Source: Parvibaculaceae bacterium
Lineage (GTDB): Bacteria > Pseudomonadota > Alphaproteobacteria > Parvibaculales > Parvibaculaceae
NCBI GenBank assembly: GCA_028283765.1
Contig: JAPWJY010000008.1
Span: 997,001 to 1,061,000, forward strand
Reading direction: 5' to 3'
Length of the DNA stretch: 64,000 bases
Position 1 is the stretch's first letter; each line of letters begins with the position of its first letter. Below the pieces are notes generated by a model. The model was not told where the DNA came from. It saw nothing but the letters and a program-made list of their open reading frames with translations, and did not search any database. Made by a program: the position numbers and the translations under genes. Below, piece by piece: positions 57,256-64,000 of this stretch.

Positions 57256-57903
57256 ATGGCGCTGCGGTCCATCAGTGAAATCAGGCGGCTGGAACTGAAG
57301 CAGGCCGCCTTCGAGGTCATGCAGACGGAAGGCGTTCAGGGCACGACGCTGGAAAAGGTGGCGCAGCACGCGGGGGCCGCCAAAGGCATCGTGCTGCACT
57401 ACTTCAAGAGCAAGAAGCAGCTCTTCGAGCACGCCATGCGCCACGCCAACAGCCTGCTGCGAGACGAGGTCGCGGCCCGGCTGAGGCGGGCGGGTTCGCC
57501 CTCGGAAAGGCTCTGGGCGATCATAGAGGGCAATTTCGCGCCGGCATTTTATTGTCCCCCGGTCTGCCATGCCTGGTTGTCGCTGTGCGCCGAGGTGCCG
57601 CGCGACCGCCAGCTCGAACGCATCCAGCATGTCATCCACCGGCGGATGCGCTCGAATCTGCGTTCGGCGCTGGCGGGGCTTGCCCCGGCGGATGAAATCG
57701 ACGCCATTGCCCTCGGCATCACCACGCTGATCGACGGGCTCTGGCTCAGGGCCGGATTGCAGAGCGGCGGTTTTGGGCAGAGGGAGGCGCTGGCTCAGAT
57801 GAACGACTATGTGCGCCATCGCCTCGGGGAAGAGGCCATGACGGGGCGGAGCGCGGAACTGCGGGCCCTGCTGGCGGATGGAAAGGCGGTCGGGGGAGGG
57901 TAG
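57256..57903 (+). CDS. betI: TetR-family regulator BetI
   Basis: A 215-residue repressor with an N-terminal HTH (SEIRRLELKQAAFEVMQTEGVQGTTLEKVAQHAG, in parts) and the BetI-like core GIVLHYFKSKKQLFEHAMR and CPPVCHAWLSLCAEVPRDRQL. BetI represses choline-to-betaine genes and is induced by choline. The betA/betB genes are not in the window. ATG 57256 is chosen; the frame is open upstream through the operator and choX start. Confidence 0.87.
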   Translation: MALRSISEIRRLELKQAAFEVMQTEGVQGTTLEKVAQHAGAAKGIVLHYFKSKKQLFEHAMRHANSLLRDEVAARLRRAGSPSERLWAIIEGNFAPAFYCPPVCHAWLSLCAEVPRDRQLERIQHVIHRRMRSNLRSALAGLAPADEIDAIALGITTLIDGLWLRAGLQSGGFGQREALAQMNDYVRHRLGEEAMTGRSAELRALLADGKAVGGG

Positions 57904-57940
57904 GGAGTGAACGGGATGGGAGGCGTCCCGTTATTACGGA

Positions 57941-58093
57941 TCAGGGCTCCGCAACGATGGAGCAATGGGTGACCAGCACGCCGAAAAAGAAGATCAGCAG
58001 CAGGATCATGACGATGCCGACGCCATACTGGGTGAAGAACCCGGCAGGCCTTGAGTCGACACTTGACCGCCATTGTTCGTTGTCTTTGGTCAT
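57941..58093 (-). CDS. Small single-span membrane protein (50 aa)
   Basis: A 50-residue frame, MTKDNEQWRSSVDSRPAG then FFTQYGVGIVMILLLIFFFGVLV, ending THCSIVAEP. A polar N-terminus is followed by one strong transmembrane helix (about 24-41). It is not a member of a family I recognise. It is convergent with betI (37-bp gap) and divergent from folP. A minus-strand GGGGAAGC is just upstream of the ATG. Small size makes this tentative. Confidence 0.5.
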   Translation of the reverse strand: MTKDNEQWRSSVDSRPAGFFTQYGVGIVMILLLIFFFGVLVTHCSIVAEP

Positions 58094-58254
58094 GCTTCCC
58101 CGGAATGGCCGACAAGGCCGTTACTTATCTTGTGGCAGAATAGACCGGACCGGAAAGACTGTCGATGGCGCAGCATGTTGTGTTGGCGGCGACCGTTAGC
58201 CTTGCCATGCTGGCTTGTCTGTTCAGCCCGATGCCGCCTGTGTTATGACGCCCC

Positions 58255-59088
58255 ATGCCTATGATTTTTCCCCGGTCGGCGCCGACGCTCCTCGGCATCG
58301 TGAACATCACCGAAGACAGCTTTTCGGATGGCGGCCGCTATCTTGCGGCCGACAAGGCCATCGAACATGCGCGCCGGTTGTTCGCCGAAGGGGCCGACGT
58401 GATCGATCTGGGACCTGCGCCCAGCAACCCCGATGCGAAGCCGGTGGGCGCGGCGGAGGAGATGCGGCGGATCGGTCCCGTGATCGAGGCGCTGCATGGG
58501 GACGGCATCCCCGTATCGCTCGACAGCTTCGAGCGCGAGACCCAGCTTTTCGCATTGTCGCGCGGCGTGACCTGGCTCAACGACATCTGGGGCTTTCCAG
58601 ACGAGAGCCTCTATCCCGCCCTGGCCGGGGCCGCCTGCAAGCTGATCGTGATGCATTCAATTCAGGGGCAGGCCCTTGCCGACCGCCGCGACGCGCCGGA
58701 AGGGGACATGGTGGCGCGGATCTGCCGGTTCTTCGAGGCAAGGCTCGCCGCGCTGGAGCAGGCGGGGGTGGCGCGCGAGCGCGTCATTCTCGATCCCGGC
58801 ATGGGCTTCTTTCTGGGAAGGGATCCGGCGGTCTCGTTCGGAGTGCTGGCGCGGACACAGGAAATTAGGGACCGTTTCGGCCTGCCGGTGCTCATTTCTG
58901 TGTCGCGGAAATCGTTCCTGCGCGCCATTACGGGACGCGCGCCCGCCGAAACCGGCCCGGCGACCCTTGCCGCCGAGCTTCTGGCCGTGGTTCATGGCGC
59001 GGAGCTGATCCGCACCCATGAGCCAGGGCAGCTAAGGGACGCTCTGGCCGTGCTGGCGGCGGTGAAAGAATCGGCAATAAAAATTTAG
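58255..59088 (+). CDS. folP: Dihydropteroate synthase of the Sul (Sul2-like) type
   Basis: A 277-residue DHPS that joins 4-aminobenzoate to 6-hydroxymethyl-dihydropterin pyrophosphate. Motifs: [15 protein letters not shown] (13-27), [14 protein letters not shown] (51-64), [10 protein letters not shown] (88-97), NDIWGFPD (109-116), DPGMGFFLG (180-188) and [10 protein letters not shown] (215-224). Ordinary DHPS has GGESTRPGA where this has GPAPSNPDA, and GFGFGK where this has GMGFFLG. The present forms are those of the mobile resistance enzymes: Sul2 has [25 protein letters not shown] and DPGMGFFLG. The extra-Phe loop is the feature linked to sulfonamide discrimination in Sul enzymes. Here it is chromosomal, followed by intact glmM, with no transposase nearby. 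Resistance itself is inferred, not shown. Confidence 0.93.
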   Translation: MPMIFPRSAPTLLGIVNITEDSFSDGGRYLAADKAIEHARRLFAEGADVIDLGPAPSNPDAKPVGAAEEMRRIGPVIEALHGDGIPVSLDSFERETQLFALSRGVTWLNDIWGFPDESLYPALAGAACKLIVMHSIQGQALADRRDAPEGDMVARICRFFEARLAALEQAGVARERVILDPGMGFFLGRDPAVSFGVLARTQEIRDRFGLPVLISVSRKSFLRAITGRAPAETGPATLAAELLAVVHGAELIRTHEPGQLRDALAVLAAVKESAIKI

Positions 59089-59179
59089 ACGCTGGCGAAG
59101 GCACGCCGCACTATGTTTTTCCCTGATATGGCGAGTCGGGGATGGGGCGGCAGGCTTTATCCGGACGAATGAGGATTGG

Positions 59180-60526
59180 ATGACGCGTAAATATTTCGGC
59201 ACCGACGGCATTCGCGGCGTCGCCAACAAGGCCCCGATGGATGCGGAAACGGCGCTTCGGGTCGGCATGGCGGCGGGCCGGGTATTCACCCGGGGCGAAC
59301 ACCGCCACCGGGTCGTCATCGGCAAGGACACCCGGCTTTCCGGCTATATGATCGAACCCGCGCTGGTGGCGGGCTTTACCTCCATGGGCATGGACGTGTT
59401 CCTGTTCGGCCCCCTGCCCACGCCCGCGGTGGCGCTGCTGACCCGCTCGCTGCGCGCCGATCTCGGCGTGATGGTCTCGGCCTCGCACAATGGTTTTGAG
59501 GACAATGGCATCAAGCTGTTCGGTCCCGACGGCTACAAGCTTTCCGACGAGGTGGAACTCGACATCGAGCACCACATGGACAACGGCCTCAGGGACGGGC
59601 TGGTCGAGCCGCGCGCGCTGGGCCGGGCCAAGCGCATCGACGATGCGCAGGCGCGCTATATCGAGCATGTGAAGCACAGCTTTCCCCGCCAGCTCAACCT
59701 TGAGGGATTGCGCATCGTCATCGATTGCGCCAACGGCGCGGCCTACAAGGTTGCGCCCGCCGTGCTGTGGGAACTGGGCGCGGATGTCGTGACCGTTGGC
59801 ACCGATCCCGATGGCTACAACATCAATGACGAAGTGGGCTCGACCGCGCCGCAGCGCATGTGCGCGACGGTGCGCGAGCGCCGCGCCGACATCGGCATCG
59901 CGCTCGATGGCGATGCGGACCGCCTCGTCATCGCCGATGAAAACGGCAGGATCGTCGATGGCGACCAGATCATGGGGCTGATCGCCGGGCGCTGGGCGGC
60001 GGAGGGGAAGCTTGCAGGCGGCGGCGTCGTCGCCACGGTCATGTCGAACCTCGGGCTGGAGCGCTATCTGGGCGGGAAGGGGCTTTCGCTCGCGCGCACC
60101 AGGGTGGGCGACCGCTATGTGGTGGAGCATATGCGCGAGCATGGCTTCAACGTGGGGGGGGAGCCTTCCGGGCATATCGTCCTGTCGGATTTTTCCACCA
60201 CCGGCGACGGCCTGCTTGCTGCCTTGCAGGTGCTGGCCGCGATGAAGCTGACCGGCAAGCCGGTGAGCGAGCTTTGCCATGTGTTCGATCCCTTGCCGCA
60301 GCTTTTGAAGAATGTGCGCTTCGCCGGTGGCGAGCCGCTTGGCGACGCCCATGTGGTGGACGCGATCCGCGAAGGCGAGGCGCGGCTGGGCCGCACGGGC
60401 CGTCTCGTCATCCGCAAATCCGGCACCGAACCGCTCATTCGCGTGATGGGCGAGGGCGACGATGCGGCGCTGGTCCGGGCCGTGGTCAATGACATCTGTT
60501 CGGCCATCCAGCATGTTGCTGCCTGA
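59180..60526 (+). CDS. glmM: Phosphoglucosamine mutase
   Basis: A 448-residue phosphohexomutase that makes glucosamine-1-phosphate for UDP-GlcNAc. Active-site Ser is in [17 protein letters not shown] (about 98-114), metal loop GDADR near 244-248, [12 protein letters not shown] near 326-337 and the phosphate-binding [15 protein letters not shown] near 413-427. It is intact, starting [19 protein letters not shown]. It follows folP by 91 bp. Remnants of glmM are known beside mobile sul2, so the pairing here is informative. Confidence 0.96.
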   Translation: MTRKYFGTDGIRGVANKAPMDAETALRVGMAAGRVFTRGEHRHRVVIGKDTRLSGYMIEPALVAGFTSMGMDVFLFGPLPTPAVALLTRSLRADLGVMVSASHNGFEDNGIKLFGPDGYKLSDEVELDIEHHMDNGLRDGLVEPRALGRAKRIDDAQARYIEHVKHSFPRQLNLEGLRIVIDCANGAAYKVAPAVLWELGADVVTVGTDPDGYNINDEVGSTAPQRMCATVRERRADIGIALDGDADRLVIADENGRIVDGDQIMGLIAGRWAAEGKLAGGGVVATVMSNLGLERYLGGKGLSLARTRVGDRYVVEHMREHGFNVGGEPSGHIVLSDFSTTGDGLLAALQVLAAMKLTGKPVSELCHVFDPLPQLLKNVRFAGGEPLGDAHVVDAIREGEARLGRTGRLVIRKSGTEPLIRVMGEGDDAALVRAVVNDICSAIQHVAA

Positions 60527-60536
60527 GGAATAAAGC

Positions 60537-61394
60537 GTGTTGCCTATAGAAGACGAGACCGCGAACGACAATGGCCCGGCATCGAACCGTGGTCGTGTAC
60601 TGATCATATCGGGGTCCGACTCCGGTGGCGGCGCGGGGATGCAGGCCGACATCAAGACCGTGACGCTGCTGGGCGGTTATGCCATGAGCGCGCTGACTGC
60701 GATCACCATCCAGAACACGCTGGGTGTTCAGGGCATTTTCGACGTGCCCGCCGATATTGTCCGCCAGCAGATGGAAGCGGTGCTGGACGATATTGGCGCC
60801 GATGCGCTCAAGACCGGCATGCTGCACCGGGCCGACATCGTGGAGGCGGTGGCGGAGGTTTTGTCCGACAAGGCCACCGACGCCGCGCTCGTCGTCGATC
60901 CGGTGATGATCGCCAAGGGGGGCGCTGCGCTGCTGGAGCAGAGCGCTACCGACGCGCTGAAGCAGATATTGATTCCGCTGGCGACCCTGATCACACCCAA
61001 TGCGCCCGAAGCCGCCGCCCTGACCGGGCGCGAGATCCATGATCTCGACGGGCAGAAGCGCGCCGCCGACGCCCTGCTGGGGCTGGGCGCGGATGCCGTG
61101 CTGATCAAGGGCGGCCACATCGAGGGCGAGACGATTTTCGATGTGCTGGCGACAGCGGAAACGCTGGAGGTTTTTTCCTCGCCGCGCATCGACACGCGCC
61201 ACACCCACGGCACGGGCTGCACATTGGCGTCCGCCATCGCCACCGGCCTTTCCTTCGGTCTCGACATCAGCGAGGCGGTGGCGCTGGCGCGCGAATATGT
61301 GCATGAGGCGATCCGCACCGCGCCGGGCTTCGGCAAGGGCCATGGCCCGGTCAACCATGGCCATGTGCTGGGGCCGCGCGACGAGACGGACTGA
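60537..61394 (+). CDS. thiD: Hydroxymethylpyrimidine/phosphomethylpyrimidine kinase
   Basis: A 285-residue ribokinase-fold enzyme that phosphorylates HMP twice for thiamine synthesis. Motifs are ISGSDSGGGAGMQADIKT (about 24-41), the central VVDPVMIAKGG and the anion-hole TRHTHGTGCTLASAIATGL (about 221-239). It starts with GTG, with GAGGAA 7 bp upstream; the first ~20 residues are an extra N-terminal stretch. It is 10 bp after glmM, so the three genes folP-glmM-thiD may be one operon. Confidence 0.92.
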   Translation: MLPIEDETANDNGPASNRGRVLIISGSDSGGGAGMQADIKTVTLLGGYAMSALTAITIQNTLGVQGIFDVPADIVRQQMEAVLDDIGADALKTGMLHRADIVEAVAEVLSDKATDAALVVDPVMIAKGGAALLEQSATDALKQILIPLATLITPNAPEAAALTGREIHDLDGQKRAADALLGLGADAVLIKGGHIEGETIFDVLATAETLEVFSSPRIDTRHTHGTGCTLASAIATGLSFGLDISEAVALAREYVHEAIRTAPGFGKGHGPVNHGHVLGPRDETD

Positions 61395-61395
61395 A

Positions 61396-61427
61396 CCGGC
61401 GATGGGCTCAGCCCCGCGCCGGATTTG
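61396..61427 (+). terminator. Hairpin after thiD
   Basis: CCGGCG pairs with CGCCGG, with an inner stem GGGC/GCCC, and ATTTG follows. It lies 2 bp after the thiD stop. The T-run is weak, so termination is plausible but not strong. Confidence 0.5.
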
Positions 61428-61463
61428 AACGTTCGCGCCCCTCAGGCAGCATAAAATCGTCAT

Positions 61464-61492
61464 TTGACAGTCACAGGGCGGAGGCATATATC
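61464..61492 (+). promoter_or_regulatory. Strong sigma-70 promoter of serC
   Basis: TTGACA (61464-61469) and TATATC (61487-61492) with 17-bp spacing, the best promoter in the window. Transcription should start near 61498-61500, giving a leader of about 50 nt. Confidence 0.82.
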
Positions 61493-61496
61493 GGTC

Positions 61497-61550
61497 GGCG
61501 GGCTACCCCTCCCCACCGAGGGGCATCTATCTGGAAGGGATAGTTGCAAC
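61497..61550 (+). promoter_or_regulatory. serC-type leader RNA with RBS-sequestering hairpin
   Basis: The short leader has two hairpins: CCCCTC/GAGGGG (61506-61511 with 61518-61523) and CTATC/GATAG (61527-61531 with 61539-61543), the second enclosing the GGAAGGG ribosome-binding site. This matches my recollection of the serC motif, a candidate regulatory RNA upstream of serC in alphaproteobacteria. The ligand, if any, is unknown. Confidence 0.65.
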
Positions 61551-62741
61551 ATGAATCCGACCAACACCACCGAATCCGGCCGTCCGGCCGTTCGCCCGGC
61601 GAACCCCCAGTTTTCTTCCGGCCCCTGCGCCAAGCGCCCCGGCTGGTCCCCCCAAAGTCTCAAGGACGCGCTCGTCGGGCGCAGCCACCGCTCCAAGCCC
61701 GGCAAGGCGAAACTTGTCGAGGCCATCGAGAAGACGCGCGCCATTCTGGGCGTGCCCGCCGACTACCGGATCGGCATCGTTGCCGCCTCCGACACCGGCG
61801 CCGTCGAAATGGCGCTGTGGTCGATGCTGGGCGCGCGCGGCGTCGACATGCTCGCCTGGGAGAGCTTCGGCGAGGGCTGGATCACCGATGTGGTGAAGCA
61901 GCTCAAGCTCAAGGATGCGCGCACCCTGACCGCGCCTTATGGCAAGCTGCCGGACCTTTCCACCGTCGATTTCAGGAACGATGTCGTCTTCACCTGGAAC
62001 GGCACCACCTCGGGCGTGCGCGTACCCAACGCGAGCTGGATTCCCGATGACCGCGAAGGGCTGACGATCTGCGATGCGACGTCGGCGGCCTTCGCGCAGG
62101 AACTGGCCTGGCCCAAGCTCGACGTCACGACCTTCTCCTGGCAGAAGGTGCTGGGCGGCGAGGCGGCTCACGGCATGCTGATCCTGAGCCCGCGCGCCGT
62201 CGAGCGGCTCGAAACCTACAAGCCGGACTGGCCGCTGCCCAAGATTTTCCGTATGACCAAGGGCGGCAAGCTGATCGAGGGCATCTTCCAGGGCGAGACG
62301 ATCAACACGCCGTCCATGCTCTGCGTCGAGGATTATATCGATGCGCTCAACTGGGCCGAATCCATCGGCGGCCTTTCGTCCCTGATCGGGCGCGCCGACG
62401 CGAACCTCGATGTCATCGGCGAGTGGGTGCAGCGTTCCTCCTGGGCTGAATTCCTGTGCGAGGATGTGGAGAACCGCTCCAACACCTCCGTGTGCCTCAA
62501 GATCAAGGATCCGCGCGTGACCGCGCTTTCCGCCGACGAACAGGCCGCCATCCCCAAGGCGATCGCGAACCTGCTCGACAAGGAAGGCATCGCCTACGAC
62601 ATCGCGGGCTATCGCGATGCGCCTGCGGGTCTTCGTATCTGGGCAGGCGCAACCGTCGAGATCGACGATCTGCTGGGCCTGCTGCCCTGGCTCGACTGGG
62701 CCTACGGGCAGGCGACTGCAAAGATCGCAGCCGCCGCCTGA
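61551..62741 (+). CDS. serC: Phosphoserine aminotransferase
   Basis: A 396-residue PLP-dependent transaminase that converts 3-phosphohydroxypyruvate to phosphoserine. It is of the alphaproteobacterial/Methanosarcina-like class: [17 protein letters not shown] near the start, [15 protein letters not shown], and the PLP-lysine region [17 protein letters not shown] (Lys near residue 198). ATG 61551 is chosen on the GGAAGGG site. It leads the serC-serA pair. Confidence 0.95.
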   Translation: MNPTNTTESGRPAVRPANPQFSSGPCAKRPGWSPQSLKDALVGRSHRSKPGKAKLVEAIEKTRAILGVPADYRIGIVAASDTGAVEMALWSMLGARGVDMLAWESFGEGWITDVVKQLKLKDARTLTAPYGKLPDLSTVDFRNDVVFTWNGTTSGVRVPNASWIPDDREGLTICDATSAAFAQELAWPKLDVTTFSWQKVLGGEAAHGMLILSPRAVERLETYKPDWPLPKIFRMTKGGKLIEGIFQGETINTPSMLCVEDYIDALNWAESIGGLSSLIGRADANLDVIGEWVQRSSWAEFLCEDVENRSNTSVCLKIKDPRVTALSADEQAAIPKAIANLLDKEGIAYDIAGYRDAPAGLRIWAGATVEIDDLLGLLPWLDWAYGQATAKIAAAA

Positions 62742-62875
62742 TTCAGAGTCCGTTTTCCTGTTTCCTGTCTTTAAGCTCATTCCCTCTTTCCGTTCAGGCC
62801 CGTCCGCCTGCGGAGAGAGGTGAATGAAAGGCAGGGACCGTTTCCGATATTCCAGATTCCCCAGGGAGGCATTCA

Positions 62876-64000
62876 ATGCCCAAGGTTCTGATTTCCGACA
62901 AGCTTTCCCCCGCCGCCGTCCAGATCTTCAAGGACCGTGGCATCGAGGTCGATGTGAAGACCGGCCTTGACCGCGATGAGCTGATCAAGATCATCGGCGA
63001 TTATGATGGCCTCGCCATCCGCTCGGCGACCAAGGTGTCACCGCCGGTCATCGAGGCGGCGAAAAATCTAAAGGTTATCGGCCGCGCCGGCATCGGCGTC
63101 GACAACGTCGATCTGCCCGCCGCGACGGCCAAGGGCATCATCGTGATGAATACGCCCTTCGGCAATTCGATCACGACGGCGGAACACGCCATCGCCATGA
63201 TGTTCGCGCTCGCCCGCCAGATCCCCGAGGCCAACGCCTCCACCCATGCGGGCAAGTGGGAAAAGTCGAAGTTCATGGGCGTCGAGCTGACCGCCAAGAC
63301 GCTCGGCATCATCGGCTGCGGCAATATCGGCTCCATCGTCGCCGAGCGCGGCATCGGCCTTAAAATGAAGGTGATCGCGTTCGATCCGTTCCTGACGCCG
63401 GAGCGCGCCGCCTCGATCGGTGTTGAAAAGGTGGAACTGGACGAGCTGCTCAAGCGCGCCGATTTCATTACCCTGCACACGCCGCTGACGGACAAGACGC
63501 GGAACATTCTCAATGCGGATGCTTTCGCCAAATGCAAGAAGGGCGTGATGATCATCAATTGCGCCCGTGGCGGGCTGGTGGTCGAAGCCGATCTCAAGGT
63601 TGCGCTCGAAAGCGGCCAGGTGGGCGGCGCGGCGCTCGACGTGTTCGAGGAGGAGCCCGCCAAGACCAATCCGCTGTTCGGCATGGAGAATGTGGTGTGC
63701 ACGCCGCATCTGGGCGCATCGACCAACGAGGCGCAGGAGAATGTGGCCTTGCAGGTGGCCGAACAGATGTCGGACTATCTGCTTTCGGGCGCCATCACCA
63801 ACGCTGTCAATGTGCCTTCGATCTCGGCGGAGGAAGCGCCCAAGCTGACGCCGTTCGTGGAACTTGCCACGCTGCTTGGCTCCTTCGCGGGCCAGCTCAC
63901 GGAATCCGGCATCCACGAGGTCGTGCTCGAATATGAAGGGCCGGTCGCCTCCATGAATACGCGGGTGCTGACCAATGCGGCGCTTTCGGGCCTGCTCAAG
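62876..64000 (+). CDS. serA: D-3-phosphoglycerate dehydrogenase, 5' part (cut by window end)
   Basis: At least 375 residues, running off the window without a stop. It starts MPKVLISDKLSPAAVQIFKDRG. NAD-binding GCGNIGSIVAERG is near 150-162, with catalytic CARGGLVVE (Arg near 233), the Glu/His relay LDVFEEEPA and TPHLGASTNEAQENVALQVAEQ (in parts, His near 281). The sequence beyond 300 matches the intervening domain of long-form PGDH, so the missing part should include that domain and an ACT domain. It catalyses the first serine-pathway step and lies 134 bp after serC; AGGGAGG precedes the ATG. Confidence 0.96.
   Translation, partial: MPKVLISDKLSPAAVQIFKDRGIEVDVKTGLDRDELIKIIGDYDGLAIRSATKVSPPVIEAAKNLKVIGRAGIGVDNVDLPAATAKGIIVMNTPFGNSITTAEHAIAMMFALARQIPEANASTHAGKWEKSKFMGVELTAKTLGIIGCGNIGSIVAERGIGLKMKVIAFDPFLTPERAASIGVEKVELDELLKRADFITLHTPLTDKTRNILNADAFAKCKKGVMIINCARGGLVVEADLKVALESGQVGGAALDVFEEEPAKTNPLFGMENVVCTPHLGASTNEAQENVALQVAEQMSDYLLSGAITNAVNVPSISAEEAPKLTPFVELATLLGSFAGQLTESGIHEVVLEYEGPVASMNTRVLTNAALSGLLK

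Noticed and set aside
58255-59088. Acquired mobile sul gene
   Set aside because: No transposase, ISCR, integron or plasmid gene is nearby, glmM is complete, and the flanking genes look native.

Overview
The window is GC-rich bacterial DNA carrying conserved chromosomal genes, almost certainly from an alphaproteobacterium. It holds several genes that are largely restricted to that class: GapR (DUF2312), TrcR (DUF1013), DUF1192, TIGR02444, COQ9, an aa3-oxidase subunit IV, two short DUF465 proteins and a three-gene transhydrogenase (pntAA-pntAB-pntB). The folP gene is of the Sul type otherwise known from mobile sulfonamide-resistance genes. From memory, chromosomal relatives of that type have been reported in Rhodobiaceae-like alphaproteobacteria, which hints at that neighbourhood without proving it. 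I saw no rRNA, tRNA, CRISPR array, prophage or complete insertion sequence.

Layout: 1-3.1 kb has the end of gapR, an NtrC-like regulator that lacks the GAFTGA loop, and an OmpA-type lipoprotein. 3.2-10.3 kb has pepF, an ABC1 kinase, a PaaI thioesterase, a cytochrome oxidase subunit IV and the transhydrogenase operon, whose promoter overlaps an Irr-box-like palindrome. 10.4-18.7 kb has a frameshifted DUF6614-like gene, rpsU, def, COQ9, purEK, two DUF465 genes around TIGR02444/ubiX, prpE and an SDR. 18.8-22.5 kb has a CLC-F type fluoride exporter behind a fluoride riboswitch, then trcR, a quinone oxidoreductase and DUF1192. 22.7-31.3 kb has rpmE, an ABC exporter, an envelope trio (MotA/ExbB-like, OmpA-like, OmpA-like), suhB, efp, a Sel1-repeat protein and thiE. 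31.4-37.5 kb has a cupredoxin and a central-carbon run tkt-gap-pgk-fba. 37.9-41.8 kb has a coiled-coil gene, zapA, a 6S RNA locus, a folate cyclo-ligase, a YmdB-type phosphodiesterase, an unexplained structured intergenic region, and yebC. 41.8-53.8 kb is the ruvCAB-ybgC-tolQRAB-pal-cpoB-tilS-ftsH run. 53.8-58.1 kb is an accessory block (NmrA/HxlR pair, hydrolase, choline-binding protein, BetI, a 50-residue membrane protein). 58.2-64 kb has folP-glmM-thiD, then serC-serA with a promoter and serC-type leader; serA runs off the end.

Functional threads: the Tol-Pal machine with YbgC and CpoB, ZapA and TrcR serve division and envelope upkeep; TolQ/R-like and OmpA-like proteins recur in a second, uncharacterised trio. 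RuvCAB, TilS, FtsH, Def, EF-P, S21 and L31 are information-processing and quality-control genes. PntAB, fba/pgk/gap/tkt, serCA, PurEK, FolP and the folate cyclo-ligase tie NADPH, triose, serine, one-carbon and purine metabolism together.

The points most worth a second look are the Sul-like chromosomal folP beside an intact glmM, the fluoride riboswitch/CLC-F unit, the structured intergenic region near 40.55-40.67 kb, the Irr-box-like site at the transhydrogenase promoter, and the NtrC-like regulator with a degenerate AAA+ domain. All functional calls come from reading motifs and gene order; no database search was run.
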